Part shown: positions 7,871 to 15,520 of the stretch, in pieces
How the letters are laid out: each line of letters opens with the position of its first letter
Numbering within the stretch: the stretch's first letter is position 1
Source: Spirosoma oryzicola
Lineage (GTDB): Bacteria; Bacteroidota; Bacteroidia; Cytophagales; Spirosomataceae
Assembly: GCF_021233055.1 (NCBI RefSeq)
Contig: NZ_CP089538.1
Location: 663,501-727,500, forward strand
Direction of reading: 5' to 3'
DNA length: 64,000 nucleotides
The notes under the pieces: generated by a model
Database searches by the model: none
Seen by the model: only the letters and a program-made list of their open reading frames with translations
Told to the model about the DNA's origin: nothing
Translations under genes and position numbers: made by a program

Positions 7871-8829
7871 TTGAAAGTGACGTTGATTCAGCCTTAGTCG
7901 AGGAGGTACGAACCGGGCTCGTAAAGATGCCCAAGCGACTGTCATCCCGTTTTTTCTACGACGCGGAAGGAAGCCGGATCTTTCAGGAGATCATGCATTC
8001 TCCAGACTATTACCTGACCCGTTCGGAATACGAAATTCTGGAAACGTACAAGTCAGAGCTTTTGCACTTGTTTGCCGCCGAACAACGCCCGTTTGATCTG
8101 GTCGAACTGGGCGCAGGTGATGGGCTGAAAACAAAGGTTTTGTTAGGTTTCTTCAGGGAGAAAGGCGCTGAGTTTGCGTATGCGCCGGTCGATATTTCAG
8201 CCGATGCACTCGAGGGTTTGGTGTCCGACGTACGCCAGCAGTGGCCCGATTTGCAACTCAAACCGCAGCACGATGATTATTTCAACTCGCTGCAACAGCT
8301 TTCTGCGGAGTCGGACGCCCGGCGGATCGTCTTATTCCTAGGATCGAACATCGGCAATTTCGCTCCCGACGAAGCCATCGATTTCTATAGTCAGCTAAAT
8401 GATAAACTTCAACCCGGCGACATTGTGCTGACAGGTTTCGACTTACAAAAGAACCCGGCTTTGATTCACGCGGCTTATAACGACCGGGATGACCTGACGA
8501 AGGCTTTTAACCTAAACCTGCTCCGCCGAATCAACCGCGAACTCGACGCTGATTTTGATCTGGATGCCTTTGATCATTACGAAACGTATAATCCTGAAAC
8601 GGGGGAGGCTCGTTCGTATCTGGTAAGCCAGAAAACGCAAACGGTCAGAATCCAGGCCATCGATATGACGGTTCCGTTTGCGAACGGAGAAATCATTCAC
8701 ACGGAGATTTCGCGCAAATTTACCCGCGCTCAGATTGAACAACTCGCGGAGCAGACTGGCTTTATGGTAAATGGCTGGTTCACCGATTTCAAGGGGTATT
8801 TTGCCGACGTGGTATTCGTTAAGAAATAA
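7837..8829 (+). CDS. egtD: L-histidine N-alpha-methyltransferase
   Basis: SAM-dependent enzyme that trimethylates the alpha-amino group of histidine to hercynine, the first step of ergothioneine synthesis. The 330-residue chain fits the family. Visible motifs are SSRFFYDAEGSRIFQEI near the N-terminus, the SAM-binding ELGAGDG at residues 90-96, LFLGSNIGNF around 167-175, and a C-terminal EISRKFTRAQIE substrate-lid region. The ATG at 7837 lies inside the end of egtB in another frame; the next in-frame Met (7927) would cut conserved sequence, so the overlapping start is right. Together with egtB this gives the core two-gene ergothioneine pathway, next to a redox signalling block. Confidence 0.94.
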   Translation: MAVHGNTLSEVIESDVDSALVEEVRTGLVKMPKRLSSRFFYDAEGSRIFQEIMHSPDYYLTRSEYEILETYKSELLHLFAAEQRPFDLVELGAGDGLKTKVLLGFFREKGAEFAYAPVDISADALEGLVSDVRQQWPDLQLKPQHDDYFNSLQQLSAESDARRIVLFLGSNIGNFAPDEAIDFYSQLNDKLQPGDIVLTGFDLQKNPALIHAAYNDRDDLTKAFNLNLLRRINRELDADFDLDAFDHYETYNPETGEARSYLVSQKTQTVRIQAIDMTVPFANGEIIHTEISRKFTRAQIEQLAEQTGFMVNGWFTDFKGYFADVVFVKK

Positions 8830-8839
8830 GCGATTTACG

Positions 8840-8901
8840 ACGAAAAGCGAGACGGGAGGTGTCGGATTTTAGAATCCGACACCTCCCGTCTCGCTTTTCG
8901 T
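8840..8901. terminator. Perfect 29-bp-arm hairpin after egtD
   Basis: Arms at 8840-8868 and 8873-8901 are exact reverse complements around a 4-base loop TTAG. It begins 11 bases after the egtD stop and is followed by only a short T stretch (CGTTTA). It is a plausible transcript end or 3' stabiliser for egtBD. Confidence 0.75.
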
Positions 8902-9076
8902 TTATACCTGAGCCGTTTGTCGCGTGTTTCGGCCACCTGTCCTTTTCTTTTCCTGTTTTTTTACTTGCCGTAAAATATTTTGTTTCTGATTCCGACTACC
9001 CTCTTGTAAGCCATCGGTAAGCGGCTACCAGAACGTGAATACATCCCTTGTCAACATACCCGCGTCAACCGTCAAC

Positions 9077-9658
9077 ATGACTGAGCGTGAGAGCAAAACG
9101 TCCCAGCCACTTGGCGAAACGGTCCGTAAGGAACGCGGACGGCTACTGGCGTTCATCCGCCGACGACTGCCTGATCCCGACGAGGCCGAAGATGTGCTCC
9201 AGGATGTGTTCGTGGAACTGACCGAAGCGTACCGACTGGCTAAGCCCATCGAACGCGTTGCGTCGTGGCTGTTTTCCGTCGCCCGAAACAAGATCAGTGA
9301 TTGGTACCGCAAAAGTCAGCCAAACGGTGCGCGTACTGTATCGCTGAACTCGCCCGGCGCTATCGATGATGATGAAGCGCCGGTATTGGGAGAGTGGCTA
9401 GCCGTGGCTGATGATACGGGGCCGGAAAGCACGTTTTTCCGCGAAACGTTCATGGACGCATTGACCGACGCGCTTGCCGAGTTGCCCGATGATCAACGCG
9501 ACGTGTTTATTCAGCACGAACTGGAAGGCCGGAGTTTCAAAGAAATGGCGGCTGCGTGGCATGTACCGATTAATACGCTTCTGTCGCGCAAGCGATACGC
9601 CGTGCTACACCTTCGCGAACGGCTGCGCGATTTATACGATGATTTTATAAACGACTAA
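9077..9658 (+). CDS. ECF-type RNA polymerase sigma factor
   Basis: Extracytoplasmic-function sigma factor. Region 2 is visible as RLLAFIRRRLPDPDEAEDVLQDVFVELTE with the RNAP-contact and -10 recognition segment ASWLFSVARNKISDWYRK; region 4 is ALAELPDDQRDVFIQHELEGRSFKEMA with the recognition helix at VPINTLLSRKRYAVLHLRE. I prefer the ATG at 9077 (MTERESK); an upstream in-frame GTG at 9035 would add 14 residues of weak sequence. No anti-sigma gene with a recognisable domain follows; instead two small paralogous membrane proteins lie 15 and 361 bases downstream and may be targets or regulators. A linker of about 40 residues between regions 2 and 4 is longer than usual. Confidence 0.92.
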   Translation: MTERESKTSQPLGETVRKERGRLLAFIRRRLPDPDEAEDVLQDVFVELTEAYRLAKPIERVASWLFSVARNKISDWYRKSQPNGARTVSLNSPGAIDDDEAPVLGEWLAVADDTGPESTFFRETFMDALTDALAELPDDQRDVFIQHELEGRSFKEMAAAWHVPINTLLSRKRYAVLHLRERLRDLYDDFIND

Positions 9659-9672
9659 AAACAGTAAACACG

Positions 9673-9993
9673 ATGATTATTCTAAAAGGAATTGGCTTTG
9701 CCTTGTTGGGTATCGGGTTGTTTGTATTGGCAACCTACGTTGTGATGCGACTGTGGAACTGGCTGGTGCCGTCGCTGTTCAATGGTCCCCGATTACGCTT
9801 TGTTCAGGCATTGGGGCTGTTTTTTCTGGCCCGCCTGTTGTTTGGATTTGGGTTCGGACGGTTTGGGCATTATAGCTATGGGCGGCCCTACTGGCATCAT
9901 GGTCGGCACCACCACGACGGTCATAAACCAAACGGACAGCAACCGCATAATCAGTTAAAACCTGTTGTTCCTGCGCCTATACCGGAGCAGTAG
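9673..9993 (+). CDS. Small His-rich two-span membrane protein
   Basis: A 106-residue protein with a first hydrophobic helix at about residues 4-27, a second around 42-60, and a His/Gly-rich tail (WHHGRHHHDGH) ending in a Pro-rich stretch. I do not recognise a named family. It shares the core LWNWLVPSLF...QALGLFFLARLLFGFG with the next gene, so the two are tandem paralogues. It starts 15 bases after the sigma-factor stop and is probably co-transcribed. The His-rich tail could bind metal ions (inference only). Confidence 0.75.
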   Translation: MIILKGIGFALLGIGLFVLATYVVMRLWNWLVPSLFNGPRLRFVQALGLFFLARLLFGFGFGRFGHYSYGRPYWHHGRHHHDGHKPNGQQPHNQLKPVVPAPIPEQ

Positions 9994-10018
9994 TCAGAAA
10001 CGCTTAAATAAAGTAACA

Positions 10019-10411
10019 ATGAGACGCTTTTGGTTTCGTCGGGGATTACGCTTCCTCGGTTTTGCAATACTTTTTGTTGGGCTGGCCGGACTGGTCGTTA
10101 TGGCCCTCTGGAATGCTTTATTACCTGCCATTTTTGGCGTAACGACCATCAACTGGTTACAGGCATTAGGCTTATTAGTACTTAGCCGGATTTTATTCGG
10201 TGGCCCCCGTGGCTTTGGGGGCGGTGGATTTGGGCCTGGTCGTCACGAGTGGCGGCAAAAAATGGCTGATCGCTGGAAAAACATGACGCCTGAGCAGCAG
10301 GAAGAGATGCGTCAGCAATGGCGTAATCGTTGCGGGCGCTGGGGACGCGGTCGGTGGGAAAGAGAGCAGTCTGAAGAGACTAGCGAGACCAAGTCGACAA
10401 CGGCGCTATAA
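10019..10411 (+). CDS. Small membrane protein with Spy-like charged tail
   Basis: A 130-residue paralogue of the preceding protein: helix at residues 9-32, second hydrophobic segment at about 45-60 (LWNALLPAIF...WLQALGLLVLSRILFGG), a Gly-rich turn, then a charged Trp/Arg/Gln helix (RQKMADRWKNMTPEQQEEMRQ) that recalls periplasmic Spy/CpxP-like LTPEQ helices. The ATG at 10019 is chosen; the frame is open farther upstream but that would overlap the preceding gene. It is third in the sigma-factor gene set. Function is unknown; a stress-sensing or envelope role regulated by the ECF factor is inferred. Confidence 0.75.
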   Translation: MRRFWFRRGLRFLGFAILFVGLAGLVVMALWNALLPAIFGVTTINWLQALGLLVLSRILFGGPRGFGGGGFGPGRHEWRQKMADRWKNMTPEQQEEMRQQWRNRCGRWGRGRWEREQSEETSETKSTTAL

Positions 10412-10429
10412 CGTAGCCGTTCTATACTA

Positions 10430-10464
10430 AACAAGCCCGGCTGTTGCTAGCAGCCGAGCTTGTT
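10430..10464. terminator. Bidirectional hairpin terminator
   Basis: Arms AACAAGCCCGGCTG and its near-complement at 10451-10464 (one mismatch) surround a 7-base loop, followed by TTTATT. It sits between two convergent genes and can serve both. Confidence 0.7.
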
Positions 10465-10485
10465 TATTGATTGGCATCGTATTGA

Positions 10486-12018
10486 TTACTGTTTGTCCCA
10501 CCAAACGCGCGTGTCCAGATTGTCAGGCCCCTGCCGCGAAATGGCTTCGTTGACCTTTGCCTGGTTGACCGAAATCTCAGCATCGGGGTAGCTCAAGCGA
10601 TTAATGAAGTTCCCCTTGATCTCCTTACCCGGATACGGATTTGGCGTCAGCGTTGGATAACCACTGCGACGGAAGTTGGCAAACGCTTCGGGACCGTTCA
10701 GGAACGAAGCAACCCAGTACTGCGTGTTGATGAGTTCGAGCCCACGAGTCGCTACGTATGGATTCTTTTGCAGATAAGCCGCAATGTTGGCGTCCGAAAC
10801 CAGTGACGTAGCGTCGTAATCGCCCAGTTGCTTCATGTGCGCCGTTATCCCCGCATTGTAAAAATCGGCGGCATTACCCGTTGTCCAGCCACGCTGGGCG
10901 GCTTCGGCCAGGAGCAGTTGCGTTTGCGCGTAGGTTACCAGATACGTAGGTACATCGAAGCGCCCCATCCGGGTCCGGTCCAACTGCGAGTAATCGTAAA
11001 AACTGCTAAGCCCATCTGCCGTTGCCCGAGCCGGAATGGTGCCGTTATCGTAGCCAAGTGGCATACCAATCTGCACGGACGGATCACGATTTGCGCGGGC
11101 CGATGTCTGTTCAGGACCGCTTTTCGCCCCGACATACCGAACCGCGATGGAAGCCAGCCGAGGGTCGGCGTTCGTCTTCAGATAATCGACGAACGTTTTT
11201 GTGAGGTAATAGTTGGCGGCTTCCGTCGAGTTGAGTGTCGTTCCAACGGGATTCTGGTAATTCGCGTTGTTGCGGACGGCGGCATTATCGGCATTCGACT
11301 GCATAACACCACCCGCCACGGCTTTCTGAACGGTTGACTGAGCCAGCGTTGGGTTGATTTTCGACAACCGCATACCCGCCCGGAGCATCACCGAATAGCC
11401 GAATCGTTTCCATTTGGTGATATCACCACCAAATTCAATCTCTCCGGCTTCGGTCGGTTTCGTTGCGTCGAGCGCTGCGGTGGCTTCGGTAAGCTCTTTC
11501 AAAATATCGTTGTAGATGCTTTCCTGCGTGTCGTATTTAGGGGTAACGTTACTGCTCAGATAACCCTGTCCGGCCTCGGTGTACGGAATGTCGCCGTAGC
11601 TATCGGTCAGCACCATAAACGAGTAGGCTTTCCAAAGACGAGCCATGTTGTAGAGATTACTCCGGCTCGCGTCGGATTTGGTTTTGGCAATCACGTCCAC
11701 CAGATACCGGATGTTATCGCGGTAATAGCGCTGCCAAAGCTGGGCATTCGCACCCGCCGATCCCCGGTTATCGATGTTGTAATTACCTCCCGACACGATG
11801 CCTGAGTTGGGAGTAAACATCTGTTGCACAATTGGTTCTTCGAAAATCAGCATGCCACCCGGAAACGAAGCGTTGATGATGGCATTGTTGAACGTAAAAA
11901 CCGGGTTGAGTGCCGTTGCTGCCGTCGGGTTAGTATTTAACTGGTCGAACCCGTTCTCGCAGCCGCTCAGGCTGGTCATCAGGGCGATCAGAGGTATATA
12001 CAAAAATCTTTTTTTCAT
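10486..12018 (-). CDS. SusD/RagB-family outer-membrane lipoprotein (SusD-like_2 type)
   Basis: Surface glycan- or nutrient-binding lipoprotein that caps the SusC channel. The signal peptide ends in a lipobox (LMTSLSGC, Cys20). Features of this subfamily are the helical TPR-like repeats, the segment MARLWKAYSFMVLTDSYGDIPYTEA and the C-terminal RRSGYPTLTPNPY...RLSYP. The start is taken at the ATG at 12018 (MKKRFLYIP); an ATG three codons upstream is also possible. It follows the SusC gene by 45 bases on the same strand, so the two form one operon. The substrate is not readable from the sequence; neighbours with DUF1080 domains hint at modified sugars. Confidence 0.93.
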   Translation of the reverse strand: MKKRFLYIPLIALMTSLSGCENGFDQLNTNPTAATALNPVFTFNNAIINASFPGGMLIFEEPIVQQMFTPNSGIVSGGNYNIDNRGSAGANAQLWQRYYRDNIRYLVDVIAKTKSDASRSNLYNMARLWKAYSFMVLTDSYGDIPYTEAGQGYLSSNVTPKYDTQESIYNDILKELTEATAALDATKPTEAGEIEFGGDITKWKRFGYSVMLRAGMRLSKINPTLAQSTVQKAVAGGVMQSNADNAAVRNNANYQNPVGTTLNSTEAANYYLTKTFVDYLKTNADPRLASIAVRYVGAKSGPEQTSARANRDPSVQIGMPLGYDNGTIPARATADGLSSFYDYSQLDRTRMGRFDVPTYLVTYAQTQLLLAEAAQRGWTTGNAADFYNAGITAHMKQLGDYDATSLVSDANIAAYLQKNPYVATRGLELINTQYWVASFLNGPEAFANFRRSGYPTLTPNPYPGKEIKGNFINRLSYPDAEISVNQAKVNEAISRQGPDNLDTRVWWDKQ

Positions 12019-12063
12019 GGTTGTCAATCGTTTACAAGGAGAGAAAGGAATCGGTCACCTTCT

Positions 12064-15000
12064 CTAGAATCGCACATTAAGATTAAAGCCAATGCTACGT
12101 GTGGTGGGCAAACCCGTTGATTCGAGACCGACAAGGTTATCCGAGCTAAAGCCAAATTGTTCCGGATCGATGTTTGGCACCCACTTTTTCAGGATGGCCA
12201 CGTTATTGGCTACTGCGTTCAGACGGATGCCTTTGATGAACAGCGTTTTGGGTAAAAACTTGGTGAAGTCATAGCCCACGCTGATCTGACGCAGTTTCCA
12301 GAAGCCTGCATCGTATAAAACCTGCTCGCCGAGGCTTTTCGAGCGACCAACGGAGTAGTAATCCTGCACAAACGCCCGAACGGCATTTGTCTCCCCGTTA
12401 GCGTTCACCCCAACGCCGACCATTTTGTTATCGGCATCACCCCGGCCAACCAACGTTTCCTTTTGCAGGCCATGCCGGAAGGCATTCAGGTTGGTTCCCG
12501 AAATCATTTTACCGCCCAGTTTGAAATCGATCAGGAACGATAGGCTGACACCTTTGTAATTAAACGAGTTGGTAATGCCGCCAATGTATTTGGGTAAAGC
12601 CGAGCCAAACGAAACGGGCGTTGCGGTCCGGTTTGCTAAGCCATCGCCCCCGTGAATAATACGTCCCTGAGCGTCCCGCGCGTAACCATAGGTGTACAAC
12701 TGACCCAGTTCTTTACCAACAACCTGCCGCAGTTCACCCACGTAAATGCCCGTACCAACGACAATCTGTTCGGGCAGTTTATCATTGTTGTAATCTTTTT
12801 CGGGCGTTCCGTCATCATCAGTCAGCAATCTCAGCAATTTAGTCTTGTTGTAAGAGCCGTTCAAAGTGACATCCCACGAAAAATTCTTGGTCCGAACGGG
12901 AGCCAGATTCAGCAATACCTCAACGCCCCGGTTCCGGCTCTGACCGCTGTTGATCAAAGAACTCGTATACCCCGATGCGTCAGACACCTGTACCGAAACG
13001 ATCTGGTCGCTGGTCACTTTATTGTAGTACGCAAAATCAAGACCGACCCGGTTGTTGAACAGCTTTAATTCCAGTCCCACTTCGGCTTCGTTTACCCGGC
13101 TTGGGCGAAGGCTGGCGCTTGGTACCGTGTTCGACGTAATGGTACCGACCGGTTGACCCTGGCCCGATGGATTGGGGAACAGGTTGGCCGCAACGGCGTA
13201 AAACAAGTTGTTCGAGTAAGGAGCTACGTCACCGTCGCTGCCGACCTGCGCATAAGCGGCCCGGACTTTACCGAAGTTCAGCCAGGCGGGTAAGTTGTTG
13301 AAAGCTTGGGAGAAGACAAAGCTTCCGGTCAACGATGGGTAGAGAATGCTGCGGTTGCCCGGAGCAAGCGTCGAGAACCAGTCGTTCCGGAGTGTCCCGT
13401 TGAGGAAAAGCACGTCTTTGTACGATATTTCGGCGGCACCGTACAGCGAGTTAACTTTCCGTTCGCTCAGACCGTACAGCGGATCTTTTACGCGTCCGTT
13501 CTGCGGAACGTATAATCCGCGAACGATGAAATCCGTTGCCAGCACACTGTTCAGATCACTCCGGCGGTAGAGCTGATTACCGCCCACCGTGAGATCAACA
13601 CCGATAGCACCGAATTTGCGATTGGCACCGATCAGGAAATCGGCGTTGATCTCGCGAAACCGGCGTGATTCCTGAACGTAGTTCCCGTTAACAAATCCGG
13701 CTGGAGCCGCTGCCAGCGATGCCTGACCCGTTGGAAAGTTGTAATCCTGATCACGCGACCAGTAATCCTGTCCAACCCGTCCTTGCAGATACAGCCAGTC
13801 CGTAAAGTTGTAGCGGGCCGCAATGTTGCCGAACAGACGATCCCGGCGAATGTTCTCGAACTTGTAGTTCATTACGAAATACGGATTCGTCCGGTTCATA
13901 AACCGCGACCAAACGAACTCGTTGCCGGTAGAGGGGTTGATCTGATTGGCTTCCAGTACATCTAGCGGCATGGAGTTGGCTACGGTGTAAATGACCGTTG
14001 GTGTGCTGTTGTCCTGCTGGGCAATCTGGGGCGGGTTTTTGTTGTACTCGTTCGAGTAGTTGATCGTGCCCGTAACGCTCAGCTTTGGCGAGAGATTATA
14101 GCTAAAGCCGAGGTTGATGGTTTTGCGATTGTACGTGTTATTTCGGGTAATGCCTTTATTGTCCAGATTAGACACCGACAGGTTGAGCCCACCGCGTTCG
14201 GTACCGGTCGATATAGAAATGGAATTTGTCCAGCTCGAACCGTCGCGGTAAAACGTGTTGATGCGGTTGCGTACCGGTTCGTAAGGGACCGTAAGACCGC
14301 CAAAAAGTACCTGTGTCATGCCGGGTTGAAACTTCTCCCCGAAACTCCATACGCCCGATGTCGGGTTAGGAGCCGTTGGCCGAACGCCGTATTCACCCTG
14401 ACCGTATTCGTATTGATAATCAGTATAGTCGAGCGGGTGGTCCGTCGTAAAGTTGGTATTGTACGTCACTCCGATCCCCTGTCCGGTTCCTTTGGTTTTG
14501 GTCGTGATCAGAATGGCACCATCTTTGGCCCGCGATCCGTAAAGAGCAGCCGCCGTACCACCTTTCAGTACCGTCATCCCTTCAATATCGTCCGGGTTGA
14601 TGGACGAAAGCCCGTCGCCACCATCCGAATAGTTGGCACCCCGGTTGCCGACGGAGTTGTCACTACCCGCGTTTCCGTTGTTCTGACCAAAGTTCGTATT
14701 GTCGATAGGAACCCCGTTAACGACGATGAGCGGACTATTTTGGCCCGAAAAGGACGATTGGCCACGAATACGGATTTTACTCGTTCCTGCCGCACCCGTA
14801 CCGAGACTGGAAATATTGACCCCCGCTATTTTACCCTGCAAGGCGTTCATGAAGTTAACCGTGCGGTTGGTCGTAACCTGTTCGGGAGTGACAACCGCGG
14901 TTGCGTAGCCTAGCCGTTTCGCTTCTTTCTTGATACCCAGGGCCGTGACCACAACCTCGTTTAGACTCTGCTCCGCTTCCTGGAGCGTTATAGTCAACTG

Positions 15001-15288
15001 CGTCTGGTTGCCAACCGCAATTTCCCGACTTGTGAACCCAATAGCGCTGATTACCAGGGTGGCATTGGGGGGCGTATTTAGTGAGAAATTTCCATCCGCA
15101 TCTGACGTTGTTCCTATCTGCGTGTTCTTAACGAGAACATTGACACCCGGAATTGTTTGCTGATCCTTGCTGGATACGACCCGGCCCGTGACCCGGCGAT
15201 CCTGCGCCAAAGCGGCATGAGTGAAGAGAAAAGCCGCCCAAAGCAAGAGACCAAGCGCATGACTTTTCGATTGTATAAGCTGTTTCAT
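12064..15288 (-). CDS. SusC/RagA-family TonB-linked outer-membrane protein
   Basis: A 1074-residue TonB-dependent importer. In order: signal peptide ending ALAQ, a carboxypeptidase-regulatory-like domain (RRVTGRVVSSKDQQTIPGV, residues about 32-110), TonB box region NEVVVTALG, a plug domain (about 125-265) with the SusC signature SPLIVVNGVPID and DIEGMTVLKGGTAAALYGSRAKDGAILITTK, then a large beta-barrel ending in the aromatic LNVRF. It forms an operon with the downstream SusD-like lipoprotein, the pair acting as an outer-membrane sugar or peptide uptake complex. No hybrid two-component or anti-sigma regulator lies beside it. Confidence 0.95.
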   Translation of the reverse strand: MKQLIQSKSHALGLLLWAAFLFTHAALAQDRRVTGRVVSSKDQQTIPGVNVLVKNTQIGTTSDADGNFSLNTPPNATLVISAIGFTSREIAVGNQTQLTITLQEAEQSLNEVVVTALGIKKEAKRLGYATAVVTPEQVTTNRTVNFMNALQGKIAGVNISSLGTGAAGTSKIRIRGQSSFSGQNSPLIVVNGVPIDNTNFGQNNGNAGSDNSVGNRGANYSDGGDGLSSINPDDIEGMTVLKGGTAAALYGSRAKDGAILITTKTKGTGQGIGVTYNTNFTTDHPLDYTDYQYEYGQGEYGVRPTAPNPTSGVWSFGEKFQPGMTQVLFGGLTVPYEPVRNRINTFYRDGSSWTNSISISTGTERGGLNLSVSNLDNKGITRNNTYNRKTINLGFSYNLSPKLSVTGTINYSNEYNKNPPQIAQQDNSTPTVIYTVANSMPLDVLEANQINPSTGNEFVWSRFMNRTNPYFVMNYKFENIRRDRLFGNIAARYNFTDWLYLQGRVGQDYWSRDQDYNFPTGQASLAAAPAGFVNGNYVQESRRFREINADFLIGANRKFGAIGVDLTVGGNQLYRRSDLNSVLATDFIVRGLYVPQNGRVKDPLYGLSERKVNSLYGAAEISYKDVLFLNGTLRNDWFSTLAPGNRSILYPSLTGSFVFSQAFNNLPAWLNFGKVRAAYAQVGSDGDVAPYSNNLFYAVAANLFPNPSGQGQPVGTITSNTVPSASLRPSRVNEAEVGLELKLFNNRVGLDFAYYNKVTSDQIVSVQVSDASGYTSSLINSGQSRNRGVEVLLNLAPVRTKNFSWDVTLNGSYNKTKLLRLLTDDDGTPEKDYNNDKLPEQIVVGTGIYVGELRQVVGKELGQLYTYGYARDAQGRIIHGGDGLANRTATPVSFGSALPKYIGGITNSFNYKGVSLSFLIDFKLGGKMISGTNLNAFRHGLQKETLVGRGDADNKMVGVGVNANGETNAVRAFVQDYYSVGRSKSLGEQVLYDAGFWKLRQISVGYDFTKFLPKTLFIKGIRLNAVANNVAILKKWVPNIDPEQFGFSSDNLVGLESTGLPTTRSIGFNLNVRF

Positions 15289-15446
15289 TGAGGAGGGGAT
15301 ATTAGGCTTAATTGATGCTATAAGACAAGTTAATCTATCCTTATTAATAATCGTTTAAAGTGCCTCCACCGCCTTTCCTACTGTCTTTTATGAGTACTTA
15401 TTACTATACAGGTATTAATTTATAGCAACTTTTACTTGGATTAACG

Positions 15447-15478
15447 CAAAAAGCCGGCTCATATGACCCGGCTTTTTG
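15447..15478 (-). terminator. Rho-independent terminator
   Basis: An 11-bp perfect stem (CAAAAAGCCGG and its complement) with a 10-base loop, with A/T runs inside both stem ends. It lies just past the stop of the minus-strand cytochrome gene at 15521 and before the SusC gene. Confidence 0.75.
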
Positions 15479-15520
15479 TAAGCTGACAATTATGTATAAA
15501 TCGCCTGATTGAGCAATTCT

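Noticed and set aside
14326..14913. Plus-strand frame of 195 residues opposite the first SusC gene
   Set aside because: Antisense to an unmistakable SusC plug domain; composition is Arg/Val-rich noise.
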